Position numbers and translations under genes: made by a program. The notes below the pieces were generated by a model. That model was not told the DNA's origin. It did no database searches and saw only the letters and a list, made by a program, of their open reading frames with translations. Shown one piece after another: positions 35,804 through 44,255 of a stretch of DNA of 64,000 nt. The DNA is from Sphingobacteriales bacterium 44-61 (GTDB lineage Bacteria; Bacteroidota; Bacteroidia; Chitinophagales; Chitinophagaceae). How positions within the stretch are numbered: the stretch's first letter is position 1; each line of letters opens with the position of its first letter. The stretch lies in contig MKTW01000011.1 in NCBI GenBank assembly GCA_001898405.1, forward strand, positions 192,801 through 256,800. Direction: 5' to 3'.

Positions 35804-36205
35804 ATGAAAAAGTATTTGTTAGGATTGATGGCGGTAGTAATAGCCTTAGGGCTTAGTGCGTTTAGCCGTCCCCAAAAGCCGAATTCACAGAAGTTAACCA
35901 CCATGTATTTTATTTATGACCTAAGCAACGTGCCAACTGATGATGTCGACTATGAAAACCCGGGAAATTGGGAATACAGTGCTTTGCCGCCCACATCATG
36001 TGGGCCTTCGGGAGATGCTACTTGTTACGCGATCATCGACAGCGAAGAGTTGGAAGAGTTCGAAGATCAAGGAGATGATCCAGAGGATCATTTCGCTGCA
36101 TACCTGGCAGCACAGGGAGAGCAGCTAGGAACGACTTATAGTAATGCGAGAGAGGCGGTGGACGACCTGCGGGACATTCACACTAAGGTCGAAACAATTC
36201 AGTAA
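35804..36205 (+). CDS. Small secreted Cys-containing protein (DUF6520-like)
   Basis: A 133-aa protein with signal peptide (MKKYLLGLMAVVIALGLSAF). The mature part is small and very acidic (EELEEFEDQGDDPEDHF), with only two cysteines in TSCGPSGDATCYAI (C-x7-C), likely to form one disulphide. The start and size fit the DUF6520-type small secreted proteins that accompany MauE and SusCD genes in Bacteroidota; this is recognition from memory. No enzymatic function is known. A terminator follows the gene. Confidence 0.7.
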   Translation: MKKYLLGLMAVVIALGLSAFSRPQKPNSQKLTTMYFIYDLSNVPTDDVDYENPGNWEYSALPPTSCGPSGDATCYAIIDSEELEEFEDQGDDPEDHFAAYLAAQGEQLGTTYSNAREAVDDLRDIHTKVETIQ

Positions 36206-36234
36206 ATAATAGCATGCAACTTTTCAATGACGTG

Positions 36235-36268
36235 AGAAGCGGCTGTTTATTATTAACAGCCGCTTTTC
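36235..36268 (+). terminator. Bidirectional hairpin terminator between convergent genes
   Basis: AAGCGGCTGTT and AACAGCCGCTT form an 11-bp stem with a 7-base loop, followed by TTCT on the plus strand and preceded by a GA-rich stretch. It lies between the secreted-protein gene and the convergent susD gene. Confidence 0.85.
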
Positions 36269-36296
36269 TAAAATCCCTAATGTAAAATCGTGCGGC

Positions 36297-37655
36297 TTAA
36301 TTCTGCGGAATACCGGTAATATCGATCACGTCTTGCGGGATCGGCAATGCATACCTACTTTCATTGGGGGATAATTTGTATACTTCGCCGTCAAGCACGC
36401 GCTGGAGGATGATAGTCTGGCCTTCTTTATTCAATCTTTTTATGTCCATCCACCGAAGCCCACGATAGATCAACTGCTTTCGTCGTTCTTGTAGTATAAT
36501 CTGGAGAACTTTTTCAGGATCAGTTTCCGTATACGGAACATAAAATCCAACCCGCCATTTTTCTTCTAGTAACCTATTGAGGTCGTTCAGTGCTTCAATA
36601 ACTTTTCCCTGACGGGCGGCTGCTTCTGCGCGCATCAGGTAAACTTCGTCAACAGCGATTCCGGTAAAACCAGTATTGCTGCCTGAATAACTGCCTTTAA
36701 AAGCATAGCTGCCATTATTGTTGTTCCTGAAATAGACGGTTTGCCTGAGGTCATTGCTGGCAAATGATCGATATAAGGTAGTGTCAATTTTTGCAATGGC
36801 CTGCCCCATCATGGTGGTGACTGAACTGACCGCATCGTAAATTACTTCAGGATTGAAACGGGTGATCGGAAAATTGGCGGAAGAATTAATGGGAGGATTC
36901 AAGTTTAATAGATCATCTTTCAACTGGAGACAGAGGTTCGCGTAATAACCAGCACTATCGTACTGACGCATGGAGAGGTATGTTCTTGCAATGAAGCCAT
37001 AAGCTGCGGGCTGAGATGGCCGCGTGGGATGGGCTGGATAAATGGGGAGAAGCATGGCCGCAACTTTAAGATCACGGAGGATTTGTTCATAGGTCTCTTT
37101 TACACTGGCGCGGGTAGTAATTATATTGAAATCTGGATTAAGACGGAGCGGGATACCCAGGTCATTGACGCCAGTCACCTCGTCCCAGGCCTTTGCCCAA
37201 AGAGTGGCGCCAAGCAAGAATGATCTGCCGCGAACAAAGTAGGCGGAACCTTTAATTTGCCGGTATTCTGTTTCCTCCGTAGGTCCATGAGGAATTCCAT
37301 CGACCAGGGAGAGTACGGTGTTGGCACGCTGTACATTATTATACAAATAACCCCAGTCGTTAGTGAAGCCTGGGTTATAAATATCAGTTCCCCAGATATA
37401 GGCGCGGGCGTCAGGTGAGCCAGAACTAACCAATTGCTGCCATTGCTGGGCACTGATAAAATAATTATCGCTGGCCCGTTCCCCCGAAAGAGGATCTTGT
37501 TGATGGACCGCTCCGCTATTGTCTAAGATGGCTTGCAGGTCTGCCAGACTAGAGGCAGTAACGAGCCGCTGATCAGATTTTTGATCCAGGTATTTTTTAC
37601 AACTGCTGGTACTGATCACGAATATCAAAAGCCAGATATGAATGCGAATAGGCAT
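36297..37655 (-). CDS. SusD/RagB-family lipoprotein, second copy
   Basis: A 452-aa lipoprotein with lipobox STSSC (MPIRIHIWLLIFVISTSSCK). SusD-like features: KYLDQKSDQRLVTASSLADL near the N-terminus, helices around GSAYFVRGRSFLLGATLWAK, DEVYLMRAEAAARQGKVIEA and QERRKQLIYRGLRWMDIKRL at the end. It is shorter than the first copy (583 aa), near the lower end for the family. I chose the ATG at 37655; the frame open upstream overlaps susC and lacks a signal. It lies 10 bases after the susC gene. Confidence 0.94.
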   Translation of the reverse strand: MPIRIHIWLLIFVISTSSCKKYLDQKSDQRLVTASSLADLQAILDNSGAVHQQDPLSGERASDNYFISAQQWQQLVSSGSPDARAYIWGTDIYNPGFTNDWGYLYNNVQRANTVLSLVDGIPHGPTEETEYRQIKGSAYFVRGRSFLLGATLWAKAWDEVTGVNDLGIPLRLNPDFNIITTRASVKETYEQILRDLKVAAMLLPIYPAHPTRPSQPAAYGFIARTYLSMRQYDSAGYYANLCLQLKDDLLNLNPPINSSANFPITRFNPEVIYDAVSSVTTMMGQAIAKIDTTLYRSFASNDLRQTVYFRNNNNGSYAFKGSYSGSNTGFTGIAVDEVYLMRAEAAARQGKVIEALNDLNRLLEEKWRVGFYVPYTETDPEKVLQIILQERRKQLIYRGLRWMDIKRLNKEGQTIILQRVLDGEVYKLSPNESRYALPIPQDVIDITGIPQN

Positions 37656-37665
37656 GGTCGTAAAT

Positions 37666-40600
37666 TTAGAAAGTGAATTGAATTCCGAAGGAATAGGTAC
37701 GTGGTGTGCGGAAACCGGTTGGGTCATCAGGATCGAGTCCTTGGTCGTTGGCCTTCCAGAGCAAACCGACATTGTTAATGGTGCAATAGAAGCTCGCATC
37801 ACGAAACGGTAAGCGCTGCCCCACCTTTGCCGACCAACGGTAGCGCAGGTTGATATACTGAAGGCGAAAATGATCGCCACGGGTGGCGAGCACTTCGCTG
37901 CTTTGATAGAAAGCATCGCGGCGACTGTCGGCGGGATAAATAAAAGAAGGCACATCCGTGATCAGTTCATCGCCCGGAGCTTTCCAACGCAGGTAATAGT
38001 CGGGATGACTTTGCTTATTGTTAACGAGGTTAACGTAGCTGATTGTGGGCCGTTTGAAATAATAATTAAGTTTATAAACGATCCTCGCTGTTAGAGAAAA
38101 TCCTTTCCAGGAAAAAGTATTGCCGAGTGAGCCGAATACAGTAGGGACCACCGATCCAATGTAAGTGAGATCTTGTGCGGGATATTCACCAGATAGGATA
38201 GTGGGATAATCAGAACTCATATCTTTATTGACGAACCCGCGAGGGCTGCCCGTAACAGGATCAAGACCTGCCCACCCATAAGCAAAATAAGAATAGGCTG
38301 AATATTCTGGAGTAACGCCACCACCCACTAGGCTTGGAGCGGTCAATTGAATGGTGCGGTGAGTCAGCTTATTATTGAAACTGTTAACGATGAGTTGTGT
38401 CGTCCACTGGAACTTCCCGGCGATATTGATGCTGTTTACTTCGATATCCCAGCCTTTACCGATCATGGTTCCCACATTCCTGATGATTGTAGATCGCTGT
38501 AGTCCGGCTGTTGGATCAGTGGGGACATTGTCATATAGCCCTTTCGTTGTTTTATAATAATACTCAATGCTCCCATAGATTCTTTTACCAAGTAAAGCAT
38601 ATTCCAGAGCTGCATTCCACATGCGGGTTTCTTCCCATTGAAGGCTTGGATTGTAAACATTATCAAGCTGGCTATAGGGGGTGTTCAAATACGGATTGGT
38701 GCCCACATAGCGGAACGTCGAGACACCGACTTTAGAAGGATCAACATTGCCGGTTGAGCCGTATGTGAGCCGTAATTTAATCGCTGGGAGTGCAGTGAGG
38801 TGATAGAATTTCTCGCGGGCAATATTCCAACTTAGTCCTGCAGACCAAAGTGGTTTCCACCGGTCATTGGTCTGAACACCAAAAAGGTTGGAAGCATCCC
38901 GTCGGGCACTAAGGGAAGCTGTATAGGTTTGCCGGAATGTATAGGCACCGTTGCCATAAAACGAAACGATGCGATTGTTGGTAGAACGTAATTCTGACGG
39001 ATTGACTACTTGCGTAGGATTGCTAGAGATAAACTGCGGGTAGTAGTTGACATAATCCACATTGGCAAATATCAAGATCGCCGGATTATAACCATAAAGC
39101 CGGTAGCTGTCGGAATTGTTTTCTACTTCGCTCAACTGCGTTCCACCGAGCACCGAAATTTGATGTGATCCCCATTGATGATTATACTGTAGTTGCGCGC
39201 GCAGGTCTTGCGATTGCAGCGTTTCGCGGCTGCGGTCAAGGATATCTCCCTTCGGGATAATGTAGTTGACCACACCGGTGGTACGGTTGAGTTGAGAAAA
39301 GGAGTTGATCAGGTTGCGGGTAAAATAACTGCCCATGCCAGAGAGGATATTTGTCTCACTGTACTGGCGCTGATACCGGTATTGGCCGGACAGTGTAAGC
39401 CCGGGAATAATTTGGTAAGTGAGGCCGATCTGCCCGCTCAGGTCTTGGGTTGTAGTGCGGGTATTGACCGACTGGTGATCGGTTAGGGGATAATATTTCC
39501 AATCCAGTAACCGTCCGCCACCGGCCGTATCAATATAACCCGCGCGGTAAGTATTGTAGAGAGCGATGGGTTGACCGTTTTCATCAGCCAGCCGGGAATA
39601 GGACGGCAATTCTTGCCGGGTAAAAGGAATACCTCCGTATCCCGGATTGCCATCTTCATTGCTTCCATCGACATAATAAAGAGCGGTGGTGAGGTCCAGG
39701 TTAGGAAGTACTTTGTATTGATTAGTCAGGCGCAGTGTCAATCGCTGGTAGCGATCCGATAATTCAGAAAGATTTTTATCAAGCCCTGCCGAGAATAACC
39801 ACGAAAGATTTTGCATACCCCCTTGCAGGTTGATGGCATATTGTTGATGGATGGCCGTACTGTAGAAGTACCGTTGAAAGTCCCGGCGCACATCCTGCTC
39901 CCGGAGCACCTTTAATTGTGCTTCCGCTTCAGCAGCGCTGAGCTGACCATTACGCTGACGGAACAAAATTTCATAAACCGGCGAAAAAGGATAGCGGTTC
40001 GCGTTCAAGGTATCAGAAAACCGGAACTGCCGGTCGAACAGGAACGCTTCAAAGTCGATCATATCCGTTGGCGCAACAATAGGCCGGGAGAACAAATCTG
40101 TTTCCGGTATCACGGTGAGGTTGCTGGTAACATTGATGCGGAGGGGTTGGTTGAGCCTTGCTTTTTTGGTGGTGATCACGATCACGCCGTTGGCCGCTTT
40201 AACGCCCCAGATGGACGCAGCAGCGGCATCTTTTAAGATCGTGATGTTTTCTACATCGTTGGGATTGAGGTTGGCGAGATCACCGTTGTAAGGGAAGTTA
40301 TCGACCACGATCAGCGGATCGGCGATAGAAGAAGTCAGCGTGCTGATCCCGCGGACGCTAAGACCGGTGGAGGGCTTCACTTTACCGGGTGGAGCGGCGG
40401 CAGTATTGGCGCCTACGCCGTTGGCGATCGTGCCGATGCGGCTGAGTACGTCGGTCCCGATCTGCTGATCATACACATCCTGGTTGATCGTCGTAAACGA
40501 CCCCGTAGCACGTTCTCTTGGCAGGTCCTGGAAACCGGTATGGACGACGACCGTTTCCATTTCCTTGATGGAAGAGGACAGGATGATAACCCAGCCAGCT

Positions 40601-40869
40601 TGTAGGGAAACCGGCAGCGTGCGAACATTGAATTCCGCGGCAGTGATGCGGATGGAATCCGTAACAAGGGCAGTCGTCACTTGAAACTGCCCATTCGAAC
40701 CTGTCAATACCCGTTCACCGGTTCGGGAAACAGTGACCGTGGCACGGGGCAGTGCCTGCCCGCTTTCATCGGTCACGCGACCGGTGATCACCTTGGGTTG
40801 GGAGAAACTGGGCTGCAGGCAGGATAGCCAGAGACCTATTAGTAAAAAGAAGCGGCGATAAAAATGCAT
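37666..40869 (-). CDS. SusC/RagA-family TonB-dependent transporter, second copy
   Basis: A 1067-aa outer-membrane protein with signal peptide (MHFYRRFFLLIGLWLSCLQP), a carboxypeptidase-regulatory-like domain (VITGRVTDESGQALPRATVT) and plug (METVVVHTGFQDLPRERATG ... VENITILKDAAAASIWGVKA). The variant plug GFQDLPRERATGSF marks a SusC subgroup different from the first copy. The barrel ends RTYSFGIQFTF. No STN domain is present and no sigma/anti-sigma gene is nearby. It pairs with the SusD gene 10 bases downstream. Confidence 0.96.
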   Translation of the reverse strand: MHFYRRFFLLIGLWLSCLQPSFSQPKVITGRVTDESGQALPRATVTVSRTGERVLTGSNGQFQVTTALVTDSIRITAAEFNVRTLPVSLQAGWVIILSSSIKEMETVVVHTGFQDLPRERATGSFTTINQDVYDQQIGTDVLSRIGTIANGVGANTAAAPPGKVKPSTGLSVRGISTLTSSIADPLIVVDNFPYNGDLANLNPNDVENITILKDAAAASIWGVKAANGVIVITTKKARLNQPLRINVTSNLTVIPETDLFSRPIVAPTDMIDFEAFLFDRQFRFSDTLNANRYPFSPVYEILFRQRNGQLSAAEAEAQLKVLREQDVRRDFQRYFYSTAIHQQYAINLQGGMQNLSWLFSAGLDKNLSELSDRYQRLTLRLTNQYKVLPNLDLTTALYYVDGSNEDGNPGYGGIPFTRQELPSYSRLADENGQPIALYNTYRAGYIDTAGGGRLLDWKYYPLTDHQSVNTRTTTQDLSGQIGLTYQIIPGLTLSGQYRYQRQYSETNILSGMGSYFTRNLINSFSQLNRTTGVVNYIIPKGDILDRSRETLQSQDLRAQLQYNHQWGSHQISVLGGTQLSEVENNSDSYRLYGYNPAILIFANVDYVNYYPQFISSNPTQVVNPSELRSTNNRIVSFYGNGAYTFRQTYTASLSARRDASNLFGVQTNDRWKPLWSAGLSWNIAREKFYHLTALPAIKLRLTYGSTGNVDPSKVGVSTFRYVGTNPYLNTPYSQLDNVYNPSLQWEETRMWNAALEYALLGKRIYGSIEYYYKTTKGLYDNVPTDPTAGLQRSTIIRNVGTMIGKGWDIEVNSINIAGKFQWTTQLIVNSFNNKLTHRTIQLTAPSLVGGGVTPEYSAYSYFAYGWAGLDPVTGSPRGFVNKDMSSDYPTILSGEYPAQDLTYIGSVVPTVFGSLGNTFSWKGFSLTARIVYKLNYYFKRPTISYVNLVNNKQSHPDYYLRWKAPGDELITDVPSFIYPADSRRDAFYQSSEVLATRGDHFRLQYINLRYRWSAKVGQRLPFRDASFYCTINNVGLLWKANDQGLDPDDPTGFRTPRTYSFGIQFTF

Positions 40870-40900
40870 AGAAATTTGTTTAAGCAGTTAGGAAGAAATT

Positions 40901-41419
40901 TTAGAACTTTTCATCTTGCAGGAACCGGCTTACAGTGGTAGCGTCTATGGGATTTGCCCAGTTCGTGATGGCCCACACGGTTCCGTGACGGATCCATACA
41001 TAGTGCGGGATGGAAGCGAACGGGAACAGGTCGGTGAGGGTGGTATCCTCGACGACCAGCGGGAACCGTGGTAGGAAAAACTTCCCCTTCATTTTCTCCA
41101 GGAATTGTTCAACGCGCACTTTCGTTTTGGTGGTGCGGTAACCGGTAACACCAAGTACTTGGAAAGCGGGATAGATGGAGCGCAGGGAATCCAGTAGCGG
41201 AAATTTCAGCAGACAGGAACTGCACGAGGTGGCCCAAAAATCAAGCAGTACATAACCTTGCGTAAAAGTGAATAACTGGGCGGAATCCGAAGAGTATTGG
41301 ATCAATTGCAGCGGGATGTCGGGGACTGGATCGCCAACTTGGAGCGGGCGTCTGATCGACTGTCCATAGCCGTTCAGCGCCACCAACAGCAGCGCCACCA
41401 GAAAAGTTCGTCCTTTCAT
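40901..41419 (-). CDS. TlpA-like thioredoxin-fold protein, secreted
   Basis: A 172-aa protein with signal peptide (MKGRTFLVALLLVALNGYGQ), a TlpA/ResA-type thioredoxin fold and the active-site motif WATSCSSCLLKFP (Cys-Ser-Ser-Cys, about residues 66-69). A cis-Pro-like IPHYVW follows at about 140. It would reduce or isomerise disulphides in the periplasm. It is the first gene of a leftward unit redoxin-susC-susD, 31 bases before susC, and stands opposite the MauE-like and Cys-containing secreted-protein genes. Confidence 0.9.
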   Translation of the reverse strand: MKGRTFLVALLLVALNGYGQSIRRPLQVGDPVPDIPLQLIQYSSDSAQLFTFTQGYVLLDFWATSCSSCLLKFPLLDSLRSIYPAFQVLGVTGYRTTKTKVRVEQFLEKMKGKFFLPRFPLVVEDTTLTDLFPFASIPHYVWIRHGTVWAITNWANPIDATTVSRFLQDEKF

Positions 41420-41424
41420 GACAG

Positions 41425-41799
41425 TAGAATTTGAATAAAGAATAGGGAGCAGTTTCGAAATACGAATGCTACTAACGGCCTTAACCGACCATTAGACTGT
41501 GAACCGAGAGGGGTGAGCCGTTAAACCGGGTTTTTCGGTTTGCGGGCAAAGGAGATAAGGGGGAGTACAAGGTACAGGGATCGGGCCGCACAGGGCGCGA
41601 CAGTAACATAAGGAGCGGGGCCCATTGTTTCGTTACCGAAGCGTGAGATGATGCACCGGCGGTGAAAAAATGAGCACCCGTCCTTAATGACGTGAGGGCT
41701 ATATGGGGTTCCTTCCAAACTCATATCGGCAGTTTCTCACGCTTCCGGTAATGAGTGAAGGGATTTGGTCGCTATTGCGAATGTAAAAGAAATAATCTT
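41425..41799. other. Gene-free stretch
   Basis: About 375 bases between the redoxin gene and the XRE gene. A 67-codon open frame on the minus strand (41521-41724) has no good start context or protein character, so I treat it as non-coding. It should carry the promoter of the redoxin unit. Confidence 0.5.
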
Positions 41800-41823
41800 A
41801 AAATGTACTTATAAGTACATTTT
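41800..41823. promoter_or_regulatory. Perfect 24-base palindrome upstream of the XRE gene
   Basis: The half-site AAAATGTACTTA and its reverse complement lie back to back without spacer. It ends 44 bases before the XRE start codon and is the likely autoregulatory operator. Confidence 0.75.
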
Positions 41824-41867
41824 TATTTTTCCCCTTATCGGGAGTTTGCCAGATTCAAAAAATAACA

Positions 41868-42155
41868 ATGGGTGACGAATTTGCAAACGAACTTAAGGCA
41901 GTGGGTTTAAGACTTAGGACTCTTAGAAAGCACCGAAAGCTCAAGCTTTTAGACATGGAGGTGATATCTGGCATTCAAGACAGTAAGATAAGTAGAATAG
42001 AACGTGGGTTGGAAAATGTTGAAATTCACACTGTCTTTAAACTTGCGCGAGCTCTTAAGGTCGACCTGCTCGATGTTTTTCAATATGATGGCACACTTCC
42101 GGATAACAGCAACTTCAAAAATCCAGTTAAGAAAAATAGAAAAAAGAGCAATTGA
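41868..42155 (+). CDS. XRE-family helix-turn-helix regulator (95 aa)
   Basis: A 95-aa Cro/CI-type HTH protein: VGLRLRTLRKHRKLKLLDME, then VISGIQDSKISRIERGLENV and IHTVFKLARALKVDLLDVF, with a basic tail. It is convergent with the MNT-HEPN gene, only 23 bases apart, and has a perfect palindrome upstream. It may control that gene or the mobile surroundings; the link is inferred from position only. Confidence 0.92.
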   Translation: MGDEFANELKAVGLRLRTLRKHRKLKLLDMEVISGIQDSKISRIERGLENVEIHTVFKLARALKVDLLDVFQYDGTLPDNSNFKNPVKKNRKKSN

Positions 42156-42178
42156 TATTGATGATTTGTAATGACCAA

Positions 42179-43036
42179 TCATCTATTGAAGTCAATCATT
42201 CTTTGACTACATATTTTTTCTACTATAGGTATCATAGTTGAAACGCGTTCAGTAAGTATAAACAACTCTTGTTCTGTTATAGTAAAATCTTCTCGGTATC
42301 TCGCATCGATATACCCCTGTTTTAAAAGTTCAAAGAGTTCTTTTTCTTGTTTGTCGGTCTCTGCACGGAATATATGAAAAAGTTCTTCGGAATAAGGCTT
42401 CGCTTTTCGTCGAAGCTTCCAGAGATTATGTGTTTTAGGTTTGTAGTCTGTGCATACTAAAAGCGTAGCATAGTAAAGAGATTCAGTTGCTTGATGAAGT
42501 TCGAAAGTAGCTATTCTTAAATTACCTTCATTTTTATGAAAATTGGAGCCTTTGAGAAATGCGGGCGCTTGGGGAAACCATGTATTAAAATAGCGTTGCG
42601 CTTTTTCTTTTTTTTCTGCGGGATTTAATTCTCTGGGTTCACTAAACTTTACTGAGCCTTTGTTATATAGTAAAACACCTTCTTTGATTATATCTATCCA
42701 AAAATATTCACCCCATTCAAGACCCTTGTTGATATAATCGATTTCATGGATTTCCAGGTTGACCGGTGGATTAATCCTTTCCGTTAGGTCCATGATGCGG
42801 CTTTCCTGGTCGAATGCTTTCTCCGGGTTGTCTTTGGTGACCACCAAAAAATCATAATCGCTAATGTATTCATAAGTGATGCCATCGGAAACATACCGGT
42901 GCTCGACATACTTGCCTTTCGCATAGCTGCCAAACAGAATGATCATTTCCGGGTGCACGACATCCTGGATAATTAGCATGATCCGGTGGATCTCGGCTTG
43001 TTTCGCGGCAGGTAAATGGTCGAGGGAATGCTTCAT
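42179..43036 (-). CDS. MNT-HEPN fusion: nucleotidyltransferase domain plus HEPN domain
   Basis: A 285-aa two-domain protein. Residues ~25-75 form a minimal nucleotidyltransferase (ILFGSYAKGKYVEHRYVSDG, then YISDYDFLVV) with the GSx...DxD pattern. Residues ~145-275 form a HEPN domain (FHKNEGNLRIATFELHQATE, LYYATLLVCT and a C-terminal DARYRED motif). In separate-gene form, MNT and HEPN make type VII toxin-antitoxin pairs; here both are in one chain. The canonical R-x4-6-H RNase motif is not evident. It is convergent with the XRE gene. Confidence 0.85.
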   Translation of the reverse strand: MKHSLDHLPAAKQAEIHRIMLIIQDVVHPEMIILFGSYAKGKYVEHRYVSDGITYEYISDYDFLVVTKDNPEKAFDQESRIMDLTERINPPVNLEIHEIDYINKGLEWGEYFWIDIIKEGVLLYNKGSVKFSEPRELNPAEKKEKAQRYFNTWFPQAPAFLKGSNFHKNEGNLRIATFELHQATESLYYATLLVCTDYKPKTHNLWKLRRKAKPYSEELFHIFRAETDKQEKELFELLKQGYIDARYREDFTITEQELFILTERVSTMIPIVEKICSQRMIDFNR

Positions 43037-43204
43037 AGAAGTTCAGTTCTCAATTGCTGATAGCAATACAGGCAAATTTAACTGCAATTATTGATAATTC
43101 ATTATTTCTAAGCGGTTGGATAAATACCTCAACCTTCGAATAATGAGGTTGGTCTTATTTTAGGCACCTGATATGATAAGCGTCCTCTGAGCGTGTGAGG
43201 CTTA

Positions 43205-43576
43205 TTCATTTCTTTACCAGACGAAGATGATAAAATCACGGGCAGGAATGTTTCCTTGCTGCTACAGAAAGGTGTCGATATCATTTATCAGGACTTTCTT
43301 ACGCAAGGAGAATGGAGGGCGGATGGACATTCTTCGAAAAGTATCTACGCTAGGTCAGTTGGTGACTGGTCGTATGAGATCATTTATGCCAGACTTGCGC
43401 GGGAGACACGGGGCAGAATGATCCTTCAATTGTGTTTGTGTTTGGGAATGTTGTTTCCGTTGCGGGATTTGTGTCGGAATATATGCATGTAGTTACGACA
43501 TACTCAGAAGATAATGAGCATACATACCAGTTAGCGCATTTCCTGACGCATTTTATTAGTACGGGGTTACACTAGA
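43205..43576 (+). pseudogene. Remnant of a TM0106-family RecB-like nuclease gene
   Basis: One frame reads SLPDEDDKITGRNVSLLLQK, then GVDIIYQDFLTQGEWRADGH and SVGDWSYEIIYARLARETRG, then MILQLCLCLGML. These are the conserved blocks of the TM0106-type RecB-like putative nuclease. A frameshift then moves to a second frame: SVAGFVSEYMHVVTTYSEDN, ending at the stop at 43574. In intact homologues the LGDWSYE block is followed by E-V-x-D-x-K; here it reads E-I-I-Y-A-R, so the catalytic residues are lost. It has no start or N- and C-terminal parts. Confidence 0.75.
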
Positions 43577-44255
43577 GACAATTTAAATTTTTTACCGCAA
43601 ATTGCGGTGTTGACAGACCTGAGTTTACAATGAGGATTGGATTATCTGGCGTAAGAATCCGTTCCAGATTTTTGCGCAGCTCCCTAAACATTCGATTGCC
43701 GGATGAATTCGAAAGACAACTTTGTTGAAGCCAGTGAGGCCGTTTAAACACCTTCATTGAGGAGGGTGAAAACACGGGGGTTAAATTTTCATATCAATCA
43801 GTACTTTTAGCAGATTACGTTGTCAATCCGGCGGAATCCACTATGTGAAATTTAGAACAATTGACTTATTTAACTTCCACCAAAGCCGTTATGAACCAAT
43901 CACTAGCTCCATCTTTTTTTGCCGTTCGATATTTTCTCAATTCGGTGTCAAGACGACATTGGCAGCAATGTTCTCCGGTGTGATGTACTAATTCAAAAAC
44001 CTTTTCGTTTTACTGAAATCGTGCTCACTTTTTTTTTGCTTACTATACCATCTATAATACGAAATGGAGCAAATTGCTGATAATGGTAAGTTGTTTTTTT
44101 TATATGCAGAGGACTGAGGTGCATTGTTGAAACACTTGAATAAGTACTACAATATTCGGCCTTCTTGCCATTCAATGGTACGTTGGGATGCAAAGCACGA
44201 TGATGGCCAATGTAAATTAAAGACAATATCCATCATTCTTAGAGCTGAAGGTGGG
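43577..44255. other. Gene-free stretch
   Basis: About 680 bases of AT-rich DNA with only short open frames, none with protein-like character beyond a doubtful minus-strand piece at 43572-43775. Probably decayed DNA between the nuclease relic and the defence island. Confidence 0.5.

Noticed and set aside
37656-37955. Upstream extension of the second SusD frame by 100 codons
   Set aside because: The extension overlaps the susC gene end and lacks a signal; the ATG at 37655 gives a lipoprotein signal with lipobox.
41521-41724. 67-codon minus-strand frame between the redoxin and XRE genes
   Set aside because: Many Cys and Arg without a pattern, no leader; more likely promoter DNA.
43572-43775. 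67-codon minus-strand frame after the nuclease relic
   Set aside because: Overlaps the relic's end, has no recognised family and sits in decayed DNA; not supported as a gene.
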